A DNA stretch of 64,000 bases from Haliotis asinina (taxonomy: Eukaryota; Mollusca; Gastropoda; Lepetellida; Haliotidae). The notes under the pieces were generated by a model. The model searched no databases, had not been told where the DNA came from, and saw only the letters and a list, made by a program, of their open reading frames with translations. This document shows positions 10,915 to 19,657 of the stretch, piece by piece. Location: assembly GCF_037392515.1 (NCBI RefSeq), contig NC_090292.1, positions 41,598,247-41,662,246 on the forward strand, in the 5' to 3' direction. A program made the translations under genes and the position numbers. Every line of letters starts with the position of its first letter. The stretch's first letter is position 1.

Positions 10915-11460
10915 TAAGTACGGGTGTTTGTGGTACGGGTGTTTGTGGGTGTTTGTAGTACGGGTGTTTGTGGGTGTTTGTAGTACGGGTGGTTTTGGGT
11001 GTTTGTAGTACGGGTGTTTGTGGGTGTTTGTGGTACTGGTGGTTTTGGGTGTTTGTAGTACGGGTGTTTGTGGGTGTTTGTGGTACGGGTGGTTTTGGGT
11101 GTGTGTAGTACGGGTGTTTGTGGGTGTTTGTAGTACGGGTGGTTTTGGGTGTTTGTAGTACGGGTGTTTGTGGGTGTTTGTAGTACGGGTGGTTTTGGGT
11201 GTTTGTAGTACGGGTGGTTTTGGGTGTTTGTGGTACGGGTGTTTGTGGGTGTTTGTAGTACGGGTGTTTGTAGTACGGGTGGTTTTGGGTGTTTGTAGTA
11301 CGGGTGTTTGTAGTACGGGTGTTTGTGGGTGTTTGTGGTACGGGTGGTTTTGGGTGTTTGTAGTACGGGTGTTTGTGGGTGTTTGTGGTACGGGTGGTTT
11401 TGGGTGTTTGTAGTACGGGTGTTTGTGGGTGTTTGTGGTACGGGTGGTTTTGGGTGTTTA
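10915..11460. repeat. GT-rich minisatellite, interleaved 15- and 18-base motifs
   Basis: Built from GTGTTTGTAGTACGG, GTGTTTGTGG and GGTTTTGGGT blocks in varying order, with no interruptions. All units keep the frame, so a 201-aa minus-strand frame of His/Pro/Thr/Tyr repeats is open throughout. I regard that as a by-product of the repeat. Confidence 0.9.
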
Positions 11461-11689
11461 CAGCAACGCAATGCCATATAATTACGCAAAGGTGTTTTGT
11501 TGCTTATACGAACAAACACAGAAACAACTTCTTGAAGCTGACTAACGTTTCACATGCAACATACACACCAGTCAAAAGATACGTCACTGAATACATCGAA
11601 CTGCTAATTGTCCCAAATTTGACAGACATATCACCAATATTTCAAGTAGTGCTTCTCCTAGCCACTAACCGAACATTTTTTTATTGAAC
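11461..11689. other. Host flank left of the Polinton
   Basis: Unique sequence between the minisatellite and the target duplication (ATGCT at 11690-11694). No feature. Confidence 0.5.
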
Positions 11690-11694
11690 ATGCT

Positions 11695-11810
11695 AGTAGT
11701 ATAGGGAATGGGGGTTCTAAAACACTTTCAAAAAAAGTCTCTACAACGCCTTATTTACTAACTAAGGCTTTGGTTGGGTCCTTAGCTCTTGCTACTATTA
11801 CCCCTACTAC
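11695..11810 (+). repeat. Polinton left terminal inverted repeat
   Basis: 116 bp, matching the complement of 25849-25964 at 108 positions without gaps. It contains a subterminal hairpin (GCCTTATTTACTAACTAAGG, one mismatch in the stem). Confidence 0.95.
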
Positions 11811-11849
11811 AGTTGGGTGCCTATGTCACGTTTATATCGATGAAACAGT

Positions 11850-12467
11850 TTAACGTGAACCGCCTATGATCTCTTTGGTGTTCGTAATAAAGGCTTGTTG
11901 GGCTTTTTGTATACCCTGTTCTATGTACTTTTTTTTCTCGTCCTCACTGATAGCAGACTTACGAGATTTGGACCGAATATCTTGTTTCATTCCGTTATAT
12001 TTTGTGAGTTCAGAGAGGATTGAACGAAACTCCTCTTCTGAGATCTTACTGTCAGAGAGTGCCGTGGAAATACGCCCACTTACTGTGTTGAGCTTTGCTT
12101 CGGCCAGAACCCTGATCTCGTCGTGTTTCAATGCCTTACGATGCAGTCTGCGTGATATCAACTTAAGTGCCAACCCTAACACCCCTGCCACCCCAGCTGT
12201 TATTTCAATACCTAGCACTATAGGTGTAGCCACGATGGTAGCTAACAATCCAACACCTGCCGCCCCTAGTCCCATGCTGGTTGTCATAAGGGTAGTGTCA
12301 GCCCCGTCCAAGATATTGAAAGCTCTATGGTACTTTTTACATAGTGCTATCTGCGTGTCACGGTCTTGTTCTAGTTGACGTTTCACATCACATAACTGCC
12401 TCAAGCGGAACCCATCTACGGTTTCCAGCGTCTTCGCTACTTCCTCTACGACTGGGTACAGACCCAT
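11850..12467 (-). CDS. Polinton protein with membrane hairpin, function unknown
   Basis: 205 aa, ATG at 12467, ending 40 bp inside the left TIR. Residues 1-50 are a charged helical region. Residues about 60-105 form two adjoining hydrophobic stretches rich in Gly/Ala/Val (AAGVGLLATIVATPIVLGIE is part of it), which looks like a membrane hairpin. The rest is a Lys/Glu-rich helical tail with probable coiled coil (residues 115-200). I do not recognise a named family. The position as the outermost left gene and the membrane hairpin suggest an accessory or virion membrane-active protein, but this is inference. The upstream spacer is the AT-rich TATATATTATAGG, a likely promoter. The frame is intact. 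Confidence 0.7.
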   Translation of the reverse strand: MGLYPVVEEVAKTLETVDGFRLRQLCDVKRQLEQDRDTQIALCKKYHRAFNILDGADTTLMTTSMGLGAAGVGLLATIVATPIVLGIEITAGVAGVLGLALKLISRRLHRKALKHDEIRVLAEAKLNTVSGRISTALSDSKISEEEFRSILSELTKYNGMKQDIRSKSRKSAISEDEKKKYIEQGIQKAQQAFITNTKEIIGGSR

Positions 12468-12480
12468 CCTATAATATATA

Positions 12481-13209
12481 TTATGAAAGATATTTTAATT
12501 GGGTTTCAGTTAATAGTCTTTCAATGTATTTGAAGCTTACAAGGTGTAGATTATTATTCATGGTGATAGGTGAGAGGCTAATAGGATTTTTTGTTATAAT
12601 AGAAACCCCACGGAGGCTTATTAAGTGGTTTATAGAACCCAGGGGGTCTATTTCCATGAGGGTTTTAGGGGGGGGATTCCGTTGTATAACAATACGACAA
12701 TATTTGCGTAAGTGTTCGGTTTGCCAGCGTATTGTCAACCCGGGTAAAATTTGGTGTCCTCTTGAGGTGTTTACCTTGTCGTCTGAATACGCAAAGAAGA
12801 CTTCTATGATGAGTGTGGAGGGGGAGAATATTCCATTAAAATACCAAGGGGGCCAAATACCATTGTGGACAAATGTTAATTTATTGTCTACTTAAGATAT
12901 TAAATTATTTTTTGCGATATAAAAACCTGTATTGGCTGCTAATTTATTTAGCTCCGGAATGAAATCCCCGACCCAGATACCGTTGTTCCAAATCTTAGAG
13001 ATCCACGCATCTGCGTCCATTGTGATATAAGGTGAGGCGAGTGTTAAGTTGATCAGCCATTTGGGCTCTTTAAAATCTGATAATGACACCCGTCTGTACA
13101 CGTTGTCTTTGAAGTGCAGGATATATAAGGTGTCTTCCTCACCAGGCTGATCGAATCCCTCCGTATCTCCTAGGTCGTTAAGCGTAGTGTTGGGACGGTG
13201 ACTGGTCAT
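12481..13209 (-). pseudogene. Second copy of the 302-aa possible fibre protein, split by one stop
   Basis: ATG at 13209. The frame is open for 105 codons, meets TAA at 12892-12894, then stays open in the same frame for 136 codons to TAA at 12481. Both halves align end to end with the neighbouring 302-aa protein: an N-terminal motif with 'LGDTEGFDQPG' (there 'LGDTRGFDAPG'), 'ASPYITMDAD' (there 'GSPYVFTDNK'), then after the stop 'STLIIEVFFA' (there 'STLIIKVYLG') and the C-terminal 'TETQLKYLS' (there 'SENQLEIIS'). About 60 residues of the middle are absent. The stop falls inside an aligned region, so it most likely inactivates the gene. Two separate proteins or readthrough are less likely alternatives. 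Confidence 0.75.
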
Positions 13210-13219
13210 TATTATACTA

Positions 13220-14128
13220 TTACGATATAATTTCCAACTGGTTTTCTGATAATAATTCAGGGGTGAACTTCATACCCATGAAGTGTATGTTGTCAGGCAG
13301 GAAGATCTTGGTTAGTGATATCTTGTTTTCCACGATCACGTTGACCCCCTGCAGACTGGTGTTGGAGCCGACACCCACCCGCACGTAAACGTTGCAAACT
13401 TGATACTGGTGTCGTTTCCCCCACCCGAGTTTGATCCCCTTCACGATCTCGACATCATTCCCCGATGGTTCCCCTAGGTAGACTTTGATGATCAGTGTTG
13501 AGTTTGCCGGTAGACTCTCTAGTATACTGACCACGCCTTCGAATTCAGACACCAACTGCAATGTCACGTTTTGTATGGCCGGTTTACTCGATAGCATGTG
13601 GGCTGCCATAGTGTCGAGTGGGCTGACGACTACGCTACGTCTCTGAGTTGGGACGTAAGCCACGAGCAGGGTTCCATTGTTCACGACTTTGTTTAGGTGG
13701 TTGTCTTTGTTATCCGTGAACACGTAGGGGGAGCCGAGCCTAATATTGAGAAACCAGTCGTTATCGGGTAACAACACCCACTTGTCATCTTCGGTGAAGA
13801 CGAGCATATATGGCTTGTTTCGGGCGACGGTAGTGCTCTCAACATCGTCTAAGTCGAACAGTTTACCCCCGAACGATGGGTATATTATCCAGTTATTACC
13901 GGTGTTGACAAGGGCGTACTTAGTGTTGACTGTTGCTCTTGTGGTATCTACTATATCACTTAGGGTTCCACCGGAGGTGACTTCAAGGCGTTTGTAAATG
14001 TTGTTTTTCAGTTGCAAGGCGTACGATTTACCATCTACTCCGGGAGCGTCGAAACCGCGCGTGTCTCCGAGGTCGGAGATCCCGATATTGACGCATTTTT
14101 TCACTCCAGGCCCTTGTGCGCTGGTCAT
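13220..14128 (-). CDS. Polinton protein, possible fibre or attachment protein
   Basis: 302 aa, ATG at 14128, overlapping the upstream gene by 4 bp (ATGA), so the two are probably co-transcribed. The sequence is rich in beta-prone residues with few Cys. An N-terminal block (residues about 18-48, GDTRGFDAPGVDGKSYALQL) is loosely repeated around residues 125-160. The C-terminal ~100 residues look like an all-beta domain (VYVRVGVGSNTSLQGVNVIV). No transmembrane segment. A decayed paralogue follows immediately downstream. All-beta proteins present in tandem diverged copies beside capsid genes are often receptor-binding fibres, so I suggest that role. I have no direct family match, and a minor capsid or spike protein is equally possible. 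Confidence 0.55.
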   Translation of the reverse strand: MTSAQGPGVKKCVNIGISDLGDTRGFDAPGVDGKSYALQLKNNIYKRLEVTSGGTLSDIVDTTRATVNTKYALVNTGNNWIIYPSFGGKLFDLDDVESTTVARNKPYMLVFTEDDKWVLLPDNDWFLNIRLGSPYVFTDNKDNHLNKVVNNGTLLVAYVPTQRRSVVVSPLDTMAAHMLSSKPAIQNVTLQLVSEFEGVVSILESLPANSTLIIKVYLGEPSGNDVEIVKGIKLGWGKRHQYQVCNVYVRVGVGSNTSLQGVNVIVENKISLTKIFLPDNIHFMGMKFTPELLSENQLEIIS

Positions 14129-14776
14129 TTTACGTGAAGCGTTAAGCTGAGGTATCCTATATTTACAGGATTATGATTTATATCTAACACCGATATTATC
14201 AGCTCAGGTATGTTGCCCTGGGTTAATCTCTTATACTGCCGTGGTGAAAACGACTCGGTTCTACCGTCGTTGTATTTCTCAGTTTTCACCGGCACTGCTC
14301 TAAGTATAGTGGAAGGGTGACCTCCTTGAATGTTGTACGTTGTGCTCACCTGACCGAGATGAATGTACAGCTCTCGGTACGGTACTAGGTTGGGTAACTT
14401 CGTGCCTGTGACGGTTGTTGTTGGTTTTATCTCGTCAGGAGACATACCGAGTATCCTCGCTAATGGTCGGCCGAGCCTCAAGGGGTTTCTTCCGTTGTTG
14501 ATTAACACCACTGTACCGTTTGAGTCGTTCATCTTGAGTTCGGCTCCCAGGGGTTTGAAGACCTCTTCGTTTAGAGAGCACACGCTGTAGTAACCGTCAG
14601 TTATCTGGCTGCGAGCCCCACTGACGAACAGCTTATTGTTGCTGGCGTTGATGTTAGTCCATTGCGGTAGGTAGGTGATATCGCAGAGTGCGACTTCGAG
14701 TTGACCTGACGAGTTGACCCGCGTGCGTCAGCTGAACGGCCTCACCGCTCGTTATTCCTGGAAGTGTTATGTACAT
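14125..14776 (-). pseudogene. Conserved Polinton virion-type protein, frameshifted near its start
   Basis: An ATG at 14776-14774 opens a frame beginning MYITLP that runs about 16 codons in register and soon becomes implausible. The rest (SSGQLEVALCDITYLPQW and onward to TAA at 14125) is in another frame with no ATG before GTG at 14583. Many Polintons carry a protein starting 'MY.TLP' with a following 'G.WEVAL.EI.YP..W' block, from memory of the family. Here the two parts sit in different frames, with the switch between about 14719 and 14730. The remaining 190 or so codons are open and end in an all-beta-looking tail. A real internal start at GTG 14583 cannot be excluded. Function unknown; virion structure is likely. 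Confidence 0.6.
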
Positions 14777-14808
14777 ATTATAATATATAATTTATATATT
14801 ATAATATG
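14774..14808. promoter_or_regulatory. Perfect 35-bp palindrome forming a divergent promoter with start codons at both ends
   Basis: Two 17-bp arms (CATATTATAATATATAA and its exact complement) around a single T at 14791. The outer three bases of each arm are the ATG of the leftward gene (14776-14774) and of the rightward gene (14806-14808). It is pure A/T between the codons and contains TATA-like boxes in both directions. Confidence 0.85.
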
Positions 14809-15972
14809 GACTTAGCACACTTGAAAATCGTGGTGGTAGGTAGTACGGGGTTTAAAACAACCTTTATTAATATCTTTGAAAACTATATCGTGACCGTTAA
14901 TAAAGCGCAGGCGGTGGTAAACTGGAATCAAAACCCAATGCAGTTTTGGCAGAACCAACTCAACTTTGCTGTGTGGTGTGCGACGACAGGGTCGGGTGTG
15001 ACACTAGACTACGGTATAGACGAACTGAGTAAGGCAGTCATTTTGTTTCATATTTATTATCAAACGAGACGAATATTGAAGGAAATAAGTGCTCCTCTTC
15101 CCCAAGATAAAGCGTGGAGTATGACGAATAACCCCTATGATAAACGCGCTTATGAACGTGTTTGTGGGGAGTTTGAGATTCCAACGAATAAAGACTTTCG
15201 CCTTCCCGGTGTTAACCATGGTCTCGGTATAGTTTACGTGTACTTCTACAGGTCCGGAACATATATGGCCGGTTCTGCAGATGGTACATACAACCCACAC
15301 CGTCATACATTTACAGGCCCCACAACGAATGAACAGATCCATGTCAGCTACATAAAGCAAACCAATCCTGATGCAGCCACAGCCTGGACTAAAATGATCT
15401 CAAAAACATCGAAAGAATTCACTCGTGCTGGTACAATACGCTTGAACGACTCGATTCGAACGTACGTGTGGGCGCTGTTGGGTGCGCAGTCGATGACGCG
15501 TTCCAACATCCTCGGTAAGGGAACTGCTTACGACGCTCAGAAACAGTTCGTTGTCAATGTTGAGGATGCTATCAATTCTCCAGTTGATCTCCCGTGGGCC
15601 ATCGAACGCTACCAAAACGTGTTAGAATACGCCAGATCGAAAGTCAATTACGTGTTTGGCGTGGGGCTGTACATGGCTCCGAGTGATATGCAACTGAGAG
15701 TAAAAAAAGTGGTGGGTTATAACAACAAAATAGTCATAGCCACGGCGGATCAAAAGTTGGGTATCAACCCCGATATTAACACCCCCTATATCCCACACAT
15801 CCCACCACGTGAAACGGGTATAGTGGCGCCGCCCCCGGAGTCTAAAGTTCAACCAACACCACAGGAGGTGGCCCCTCATATTCAGGCCTCCAATCAGCAG
15901 CATATTGATAGTAAAACGGCCCTGGTGGTTGGTGGGGTAGCTTTGGGGCTTATTTGGTTAAAAATTTCTTAG
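14806..15972 (+). CDS. Conserved Polinton protein with C-terminal membrane anchor (388 aa)
   Basis: 388 aa, ATG forming the right end of the 35-bp palindrome. Features: a mixed globular region (residues 1-320) with PHRHTFTGPT and QKLGINPDIN; a Pro-rich linker (about 325-362, APPPESKVQPTPQEVAP); and a C-terminal hydrophobic segment (TALVVGGVALGLIWLKIS) that should anchor it in a membrane. The 3' end overlaps the opposite-strand 372-aa gene by 23 bp, tail to tail. I remember similar proteins from Polintons of invertebrates but know no proven function. A minor capsid or membrane-linked structural role is a guess. No protease triad is visible. The frame is intact. Confidence 0.65.
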   Translation: MDLAHLKIVVVGSTGFKTTFINIFENYIVTVNKAQAVVNWNQNPMQFWQNQLNFAVWCATTGSGVTLDYGIDELSKAVILFHIYYQTRRILKEISAPLPQDKAWSMTNNPYDKRAYERVCGEFEIPTNKDFRLPGVNHGLGIVYVYFYRSGTYMAGSADGTYNPHRHTFTGPTTNEQIHVSYIKQTNPDAATAWTKMISKTSKEFTRAGTIRLNDSIRTYVWALLGAQSMTRSNILGKGTAYDAQKQFVVNVEDAINSPVDLPWAIERYQNVLEYARSKVNYVFGVGLYMAPSDMQLRVKKVVGYNNKIVIATADQKLGINPDINTPYIPHIPPRETGIVAPPPESKVQPTPQEVAPHIQASNQQHIDSKTALVVGGVALGLIWLKIS

Positions 15973-17068
15973 CCGCTACGTACACCAGACCCGCCACGAC
16001 GACGATGGCTGCCCACAGGTTTTGACTGAGCCACGTGACAGTTTTAGCCAGAGCACCCAACAACCACGAGACGATGCTACCCAGGATGCCGGGAAGGGCT
16101 TCGGCGGCTTTACCAGCCAGTTTAGCTAGGCCTTCCCCGAGTTTTTTTATCCAGTCTTTAACACCACCGCCGGGGTGTGTGGGGGGAACTCCCACAGTAC
16201 CCCCTGTCAGTGACACCACCAGGGTTGATATGATGAAACCAAATGCAGTCAGAATGCTGGCGATGGTGATCCCTTGCTCCCGGAACAATATCCGAATCCT
16301 GTCTGCTAACGTGGTGTCTCGGTAGAGGACTTGATTGATGGTTTCCCGCACACGGTTGGTCTGGGATCGAAGCTTTTCTTTGTAGCCGGACGCTGTCTCC
16401 AACCAGACCTGCCTTTCCTCTTCCAAATTACGTATTCGTTCCTCGATGGTGGCTTTCAGAGCCTCGTCCTCAGTTTCACCGAGTTTGGTCTTTTCATAGG
16501 CGATGTGGTCGTCTATCACGCTAATTTTGGCCGTGCTTTTCGCGAGATGTCCGCGAATAGTTTGCATCGTCAGATCCAACCCCCGCAGTTCCCGAAAGGT
16601 AAATTCGAGACCCGGGAAGGGCTTGTTCTCGTAGTCGGCCAACACCTTTTCAATATCATAAGTCATGTTTTGATACGATGTGGCGTCCCTGATGTCTTGC
16701 AGACCTTGACGGACCTTCGGAGGAAGCTTAGGTCGCGCGCCACAGTAATCTATGAAGCCTAGTTCATCGCGGATCAAGTCACTCCCATGTTTACTGCCCA
16801 ATGTTGATAAGGCAAGCGGTTCTCTCGTGAGTTTTTTCATGAGATCGATCTCCGGGCGAGCCTTCAAACGCAGCTTGCCATTGCTATCGATGGTAAACTT
16901 GGAATAGTCCCTTCCCAACGGCTTGAGTTTGGATTTATTTTCAACTGCGTTGTAATAATCGTCGACAGCCTGCTGTAGAAGGTCAGTACTGAATGAGGTC
17001 TCCTGGTCATCATCGAATGCCTGGGCACTATCGCCCCGCATATCATCCATAGGTATGTCTTCATCCAT
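15950..17068 (-). CDS. Conserved Polinton protein: coiled coil plus C-terminal amphipathic/membrane region (372 aa)
   Basis: 372 aa, ATG at 17068. Acidic N-terminus (MDEDIPMDDMRGDSAQAFDD), globular middle, and a long predicted coiled coil at residues about 185-255 (TEDEALKATIEERIRNLEEE). Next comes a hydrophobic segment (TIASILTAFGFIISTLVVSL, about 275-295), a Gly/Pro linker, and a series of Lys-spaced amphipathic helices (LGEGLAKLAGKAAEALPGIL) ending in another membrane-like segment and KKFLTK. This layout recalls membrane-active capsid-internal proteins, but I have no homology evidence for that. Divergent from the capsid gene, with a 32-bp AT-rich spacer between start codons. Frame intact. 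Confidence 0.65.
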   Translation of the reverse strand: MDEDIPMDDMRGDSAQAFDDDQETSFSTDLLQQAVDDYYNAVENKSKLKPLGRDYSKFTIDSNGKLRLKARPEIDLMKKLTREPLALSTLGSKHGSDLIRDELGFIDYCGARPKLPPKVRQGLQDIRDATSYQNMTYDIEKVLADYENKPFPGLEFTFRELRGLDLTMQTIRGHLAKSTAKISVIDDHIAYEKTKLGETEDEALKATIEERIRNLEEERQVWLETASGYKEKLRSQTNRVRETINQVLYRDTTLADRIRILFREQGITIASILTAFGFIISTLVVSLTGGTVGVPPTHPGGGVKDWIKKLGEGLAKLAGKAAEALPGILGSIVSWLLGALAKTVTWLSQNLWAAIVVVAGLVYVAAKKFLTK

Positions 17069-17100
17069 TAGTATTAAAAATATATTTCATTTATATAACA
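17069..17100. promoter_or_regulatory. Divergent AT-rich spacer between the 372-aa gene and the capsid gene
   Basis: 32 bp between opposed ATGs. Contains AAAAATATATTT and TTATATAACA, TATA-like in both directions. Probable bidirectional promoter by position and composition. Confidence 0.5.
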
Positions 17101-18353
17101 ATGTACGGCAGAAAATTAGATCCTTTCAGAAGATTGAGAGAGCCATTAGGAGCCAGAGCCGTGCGCCAGTCGGTGACCATCACCAACAATCCCAGCAAGA
17201 TAGACCAGAATCAAACTCTGCTGGTTAGATTTCCAAACCTTGGTGAGAATGACCTCATTGTACCAGGCACTGTTCGACTGGCGTTCAATATCACGTTGAC
17301 CTCCGACAACGACAAACGCGAGCTAGTGCGGAACGTGGGTCGAGCTATCATCAAGAAAACGACCGTCAAGATCAGCGGTAACGAGGTGCTGAGCATCGAC
17401 AACAGCGACGTGTTTCACTGCTACGGGGATCTCTGGAAAAGCGAGGGAGAACGAGTCAATGATGTGTACCAGGGCATCAGCAAATCAACCCGGTCGCGCA
17501 TAGGGTATACCTTCACGCCAGACCAGCTAGACAAGCTGTCGGACAGTGAAAAGGCCATCGCTCGAGCATACGGGAATCGATTCTGCGTGCCGCTTGACTT
17601 CGAGTTGCTCACGGGACACGCGCCGTTTTACCAGGCCGCGCTGGGTGATAGGCTCGAATACGAGCTCACGTTTAACGACTATAGCAAAGTAGTGCGTACG
17701 CCGAACGGTGATGAGGCCAGTTATGCCATAGACAACATCTCTCTGGAGTTCGACATGGTCACTAGCCCGGAGCTGGCCAGGCAGGTTCGAAGCCAGTACT
17801 CTGGGAAGATGGCTATCCTGTACGATCGCGTACTGAGGCATAGATCAGTCGTGTGAGATAAGAGCGACACTGTGTGGAATATCAACCTGAACGTGCCGGC
17901 GCGATCGATGAAAGGTATCCTGGTCTTCCCCTGGTCGTCCCCGTGGAGGATTACGAGCCATTCCGGAGGGACAGCGAGAAGTTTTTCAACCCCGAGATTG
18001 AAAAGGTGGAAGTGACCATCGAGGGCGTGCCCAACCAGCTGTTCAGTCATGGTATGAGACCACACCAGCAGTGGGATGAGATAAAAAAGCTACCAGGGAC
18101 AGTGGGGGGGACCCCACATTATATAACAAAGGACCTGGACCTCGGCTCCGTGCAGATCGGTGAATACCTGACCACCAAGTACGCCCTATGGTTGGACATG
18201 CGATCCACGGATGATGATAAACTGCACGGTAGCGGGCGCCGTATAGATAACGGCAGCGAAGGGATAACCATCCAGATTACTAAGAAGGCTCAACCCGCTG
18301 GTAAGTTGAAATTATATCTGTACGTTATTATGGACGCGCAACTTAATATAGAC
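17101..18353 (+). pseudogene. Major capsid protein (double jelly-roll), broken
   Basis: The first open part (17101-17856, 251 codons) shows the N-terminal jelly-roll of Polinton capsid proteins (for example QNQTLLVRFPNLGENDLIVP and DRLEYELTFNDYSKV). It stops at TGA 17854-17856. The same frame continues beyond the stop with matching sequence (WNINLNVPARSMKGI), then the register changes between about 17922 and 17943. The second half (EKFFNPEIEKVEVTIEGVPN, TTKYALWLDMRSTDDDKLHG) runs to about 18353. There its final strand (YVIMDAQLNID) reads straight into the ATPase. So there is one nonsense codon, one frameshift and loss of the normal gene end. In intact elements this protein would build the virion shell; this copy cannot. 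Confidence 0.9.
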
Positions 18354-18962
18354 AAGCCATCTACTGACCTCCACCTCCCCACTGACCCACACTGCGCCAT
18401 AGTGTGCGGGCAGACTGGCTGTGGGAAGACCGTTTTCGTGTTGGATATGTTGGAGGGTTACTACAAGGATGTGTTCGATAACATCGTTATCATGTGCCCT
18501 ACTCTGAGCATGAATAAAACGTACGCGCGACCTTGGGTGATGACGGACCCGGACGTACACAAAATCGACCCTGGAACACGCCTGCAGGACTGGTTGAAAG
18601 CTCTTCACGAGAAATTTAAAGGGGAACCGACGCTGTTTATACTGGACGACTGCAGCGCTAATCGCGAGATAACAAAAAAGAGAGACATGCTATCGTACCT
18701 GGCCTTCTCCGGCCGGCATGCAAATCACAGCGTCTGGGTGCTAACGCAGAAGTTCAACTCGGTGTTGAAAGACCTCAGGGAGCAGACGCGATGGGTGGCC
18801 TTATTTCACTGCAAGGACAGGGATTCGTTCGAGGAGTGTTTGAGAGAGAACGATGTGATGAGCAAATTAGAACGGGAACGGGTGAAGAAACAGCTCGCTG
18901 AAACTAAACACGCTAAGCTCGTGCTCAAGACCGACCAACCAGTAGCATATAGGGTGTGCTAA
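18354..18962 (+). CDS. FtsK/A32-type packaging ATPase, fused to the capsid protein end
   Basis: About 202 codons in the same open frame as the capsid C-terminus (frame open 17874-18962). Walker A is GQTGCGKT at 18408-18431 and Walker B is LFILDD near 18633-18650. The ATPase-typical stretch SGRHANHSVWVLTQKF follows. This family pumps the genome into the preformed capsid. There is no ATG between the capsid end and Walker A. The usual ATPase N-terminus and the intergenic region are missing, so a deletion appears to have joined the two genes. Whether the fused frame is translated is unknown. The key motifs are intact, so the ATPase part itself could still fold. Confidence 0.85.
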   Translation, partial: KPSTDLHLPTDPHCAIVCGQTGCGKTVFVLDMLEGYYKDVFDNIVIMCPTLSMNKTYARPWVMTDPDVHKIDPGTRLQDWLKALHEKFKGEPTLFILDDCSANREITKKRDMLSYLAFSGRHANHSVWVLTQKFNSVLKDLREQTRWVALFHCKDRDSFEECLRENDVMSKLERERVKKQLAETKHAKLVLKTDQPVAYRVC

Positions 18963-19010
18963 AGCTAAGCAAAGCTAAGCAAAGCTAAGCTAAAGCTAAG
19001 CAAATGCTAA
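18962..19010. repeat. 10-bp tandem repeat AAAGCTAAGC
   Basis: About four to five copies directly after the ATPase stop codon, in the short spacer before the next gene. Confidence 0.85.
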
Positions 19011-19126
19011 GTATAGCTATGATATTTGAAGTGTTTGTCGTGTGCAACTTAACCTTCATTTCTCTGTGTTTTGTCTGCATCGGGTATTATATAGTTAAAA
19101 CTAAATCTTACTTGTTATATTATAAG

Positions 19127-19657
19127 ATGGAGTGTGAGGAATTGCTCGAACAATTGTTGGTACCTGGGGTAGTGGATGATGACAAGCGAGAGAAACTGGT
19201 GGCGTTGGCTGTTGGCGGCAAAGCCAAACATTACTTTGGAGACTACACTCCGGATAAAATTCACAAAATGTCAGCCGAAGAAATCGATAAGCTGTACGCT
19301 AGATACGAGTCCCGGCTCGGAGCAGAAATGACAAAGACAATAGGATCGGCTATGACCCAGATATACACCGGTATTGTGTCATACTTCCTTCCCATTCCAC
19401 CAGAGCGCCGACTTTACCTGTGGGAGGACCTCGAGAAAGACCCTTTTATCGAACACGCCGTGAGCTCTATCAGCTGCGAGCTGTACCACAAATATGGCAT
19501 GTTGTTGGCTCCAGTGACGGCGGCGATTATCACGGCAAAGCATTGTCAATTTGAGAGAAAAAATAATAATAATAGTATAGATGGATGCTGCACAGGAGAC
19601 CCCTCCCGAGGTGACGGTGGAGACCAGGGAAACAGTAACCAGGCAGAAGAATCCTAA
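19127..19657 (+). CDS. Conserved Polinton protein of about 176 aa, function unknown
   Basis: I place the start at ATG 19127 (MECEELLEQLLVPGVVDDDK). The same frame is open from 19004, but that part is hydrophobic and sits on a promoter-like TTATATTATAAG. The protein is helical and charged, with no clear membrane span except a moderately hydrophobic C-terminal helix (YGMLLAPVTAAIITAKH, about 130-147). After FERKNNNN the composition changes to Gly/Ser/Asp and overlaps the next gene by 77 bp, which suggests the original stop was lost and the last 30 or so residues are not native. I recall homologues in invertebrate Polintons only. No function assigned. Confidence 0.6.
   Translation: MECEELLEQLLVPGVVDDDKREKLVALAVGGKAKHYFGDYTPDKIHKMSAEEIDKLYARYESRLGAEMTKTIGSAMTQIYTGIVSYFLPIPPERRLYLWEDLEKDPFIEHAVSSISCELYHKYGMLLAPVTAAIITAKHCQFERKNNNNSIDGCCTGDPSRGDGGDQGNSNQAEES

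Noticed and set aside
10914..11519. 201-codon minus-strand open frame rich in His, Pro, Tyr and Thr
   Set aside because: It is produced entirely by the GT-rich minisatellite, whose units preserve frame. No start context, domain or flanking exon.
11866..12378. 170-codon plus-strand frame opposite the 205-aa Polinton gene
   Set aside because: The minus-strand frame has the better start, length and a promoter-like spacer. The plus frame is its complement.
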